Below are positions 40,933 to 41,017 of a stretch of 41,017 nucleotides of DNA, piece after piece (within the stretch, counting starts at the first letter, position 1; every line of letters begins with the position of its first letter). Source of the stretch: Lentibacillus lipolyticus (lineage in GTDB: Bacteria > Bacillota > Bacilli > Bacillales > Amphibacillaceae); NCBI GenBank assembly GCA_004145795.1, contig SEIO01000001.1, positions 317,154-358,170 on the forward strand, read 5' to 3'. The notes beneath the pieces are model-generated. The model was not told the origin of the DNA. It was given only the letters and a program-made list of their open reading frames with translations, and searched no databases. The translations under genes were made by a program, and so were the position numbers.

Positions 40933-41017
40933 TTAAAAATTACGTTTTTGGGCAGCTTTAAGAGAAGGGTCTAAATTTGGCCCTTGTTCAATAAATAATA
41001 TTCCATAAGCAGATATG
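40933..41017 (-). CDS. C-terminal fragment of an unidentified gene cut by the window edge
   Basis: An open frame enters from the right edge and ends in TAA at 40933-40935. The last 27 residues read ISAYGILFIEQGPNLDPS followed by LKAAQKRNF. The frame has no start inside the window. The ending is polar and has no diagnostic motif; the repeat-rich setting makes a transposase possible, but I cannot assign a family. The sequence just downstream, TGAGGGGGACTTGACAG on the minus strand (near 40910-40926), could be an element end, though I see no partner for it in the window. Confidence 0.35.
   Translation of the reverse strand, partial: ISAYGILFIEQGPNLDPSLKAAQKRNF

Overview
The window comes from a low-to-moderate GC, endospore-forming member of the Bacillaceae. 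The evidence is an alpha/beta-type small acid-soluble spore protein, the forespore protein YtfJ, RefZ, EzrA, SftA, CcpA and a tyrosine T-box leader. Gene order from about 5.6 kb to 40.4 kb broadly follows the Bacillus subtilis ytkL - ytkK - ackA - ytxK - tpx - ytfJ/ytfI - nadF - thiI - nifZ - ezrA - refZ - rpsD - tyrS - acuABC - motPS - ccpA - aroA - ytxGH - murC - sftA block. The repeats and the Na+-type MotPS stator fit the salt- or alkali-tolerant relatives (Virgibacillus, Lentibacillus, Oceanobacillus group), but no species can be named from the sequence alone.

Left edge (1-5.6 kb): the part of a type IV pilus operon that can be seen. It runs leftward as minor pilin - PilX-like pilin - PilB - PilT - PilC and probably continues beyond base 1. 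A divergent gene encodes a cysteine-rich prepilin-like protein. A genuine PilT next to PilB separates this locus from the usual Bacillus competence pseudopilus (comG), which has no retraction ATPase.

Housekeeping stretch (5.6-23.7 kb): a metallo-hydrolase, an M24 peptidase, an SDR-like protein with a changed active site, a small unknown protein and a UspA protein. Next come moaB-ackA-ytxK, tpx, ytfI-ytfJ, NAD kinase 2, the spore protein, and the tRNA-thiolation pair nifZ-thiI. The stretch ends with ezrA, refZ, a free-methionine sulfoxide reductase, rpsD behind a long leader, and tyrS behind a T-box.

Right half (23.8-40.4 kb): a bifunctional class A PBP with a C-terminal fibronectin type III domain sits where B. 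subtilis has acsA. It is followed by acuABC; then, on the opposite strand, come motPS, ccpA and aroA (chorismate mutase-DAHP synthase), then ytxGH, murC, a short nicotinate phosphoribosyltransferase and sftA.

The three large gene-poor gaps (about 9.3-9.6, 33.7-34.4 and 40.5-40.9 kb) hold modular, GC-rich, inverted-repeat elements. They share exact or near-exact blocks of 22-35 bp in different combinations, and they look like a family of non-autonomous repeats that exchange modules. The last 85 bp carry the 3' end of an unidentified leftward gene.

Most of the window is ordinary core genome. The less usual parts are the pilus locus with its divergent six-cysteine pilin, the modular repeats, an SD-sequestering palindrome in front of the spore protein gene, and several long dyads at promoters or gene ends.
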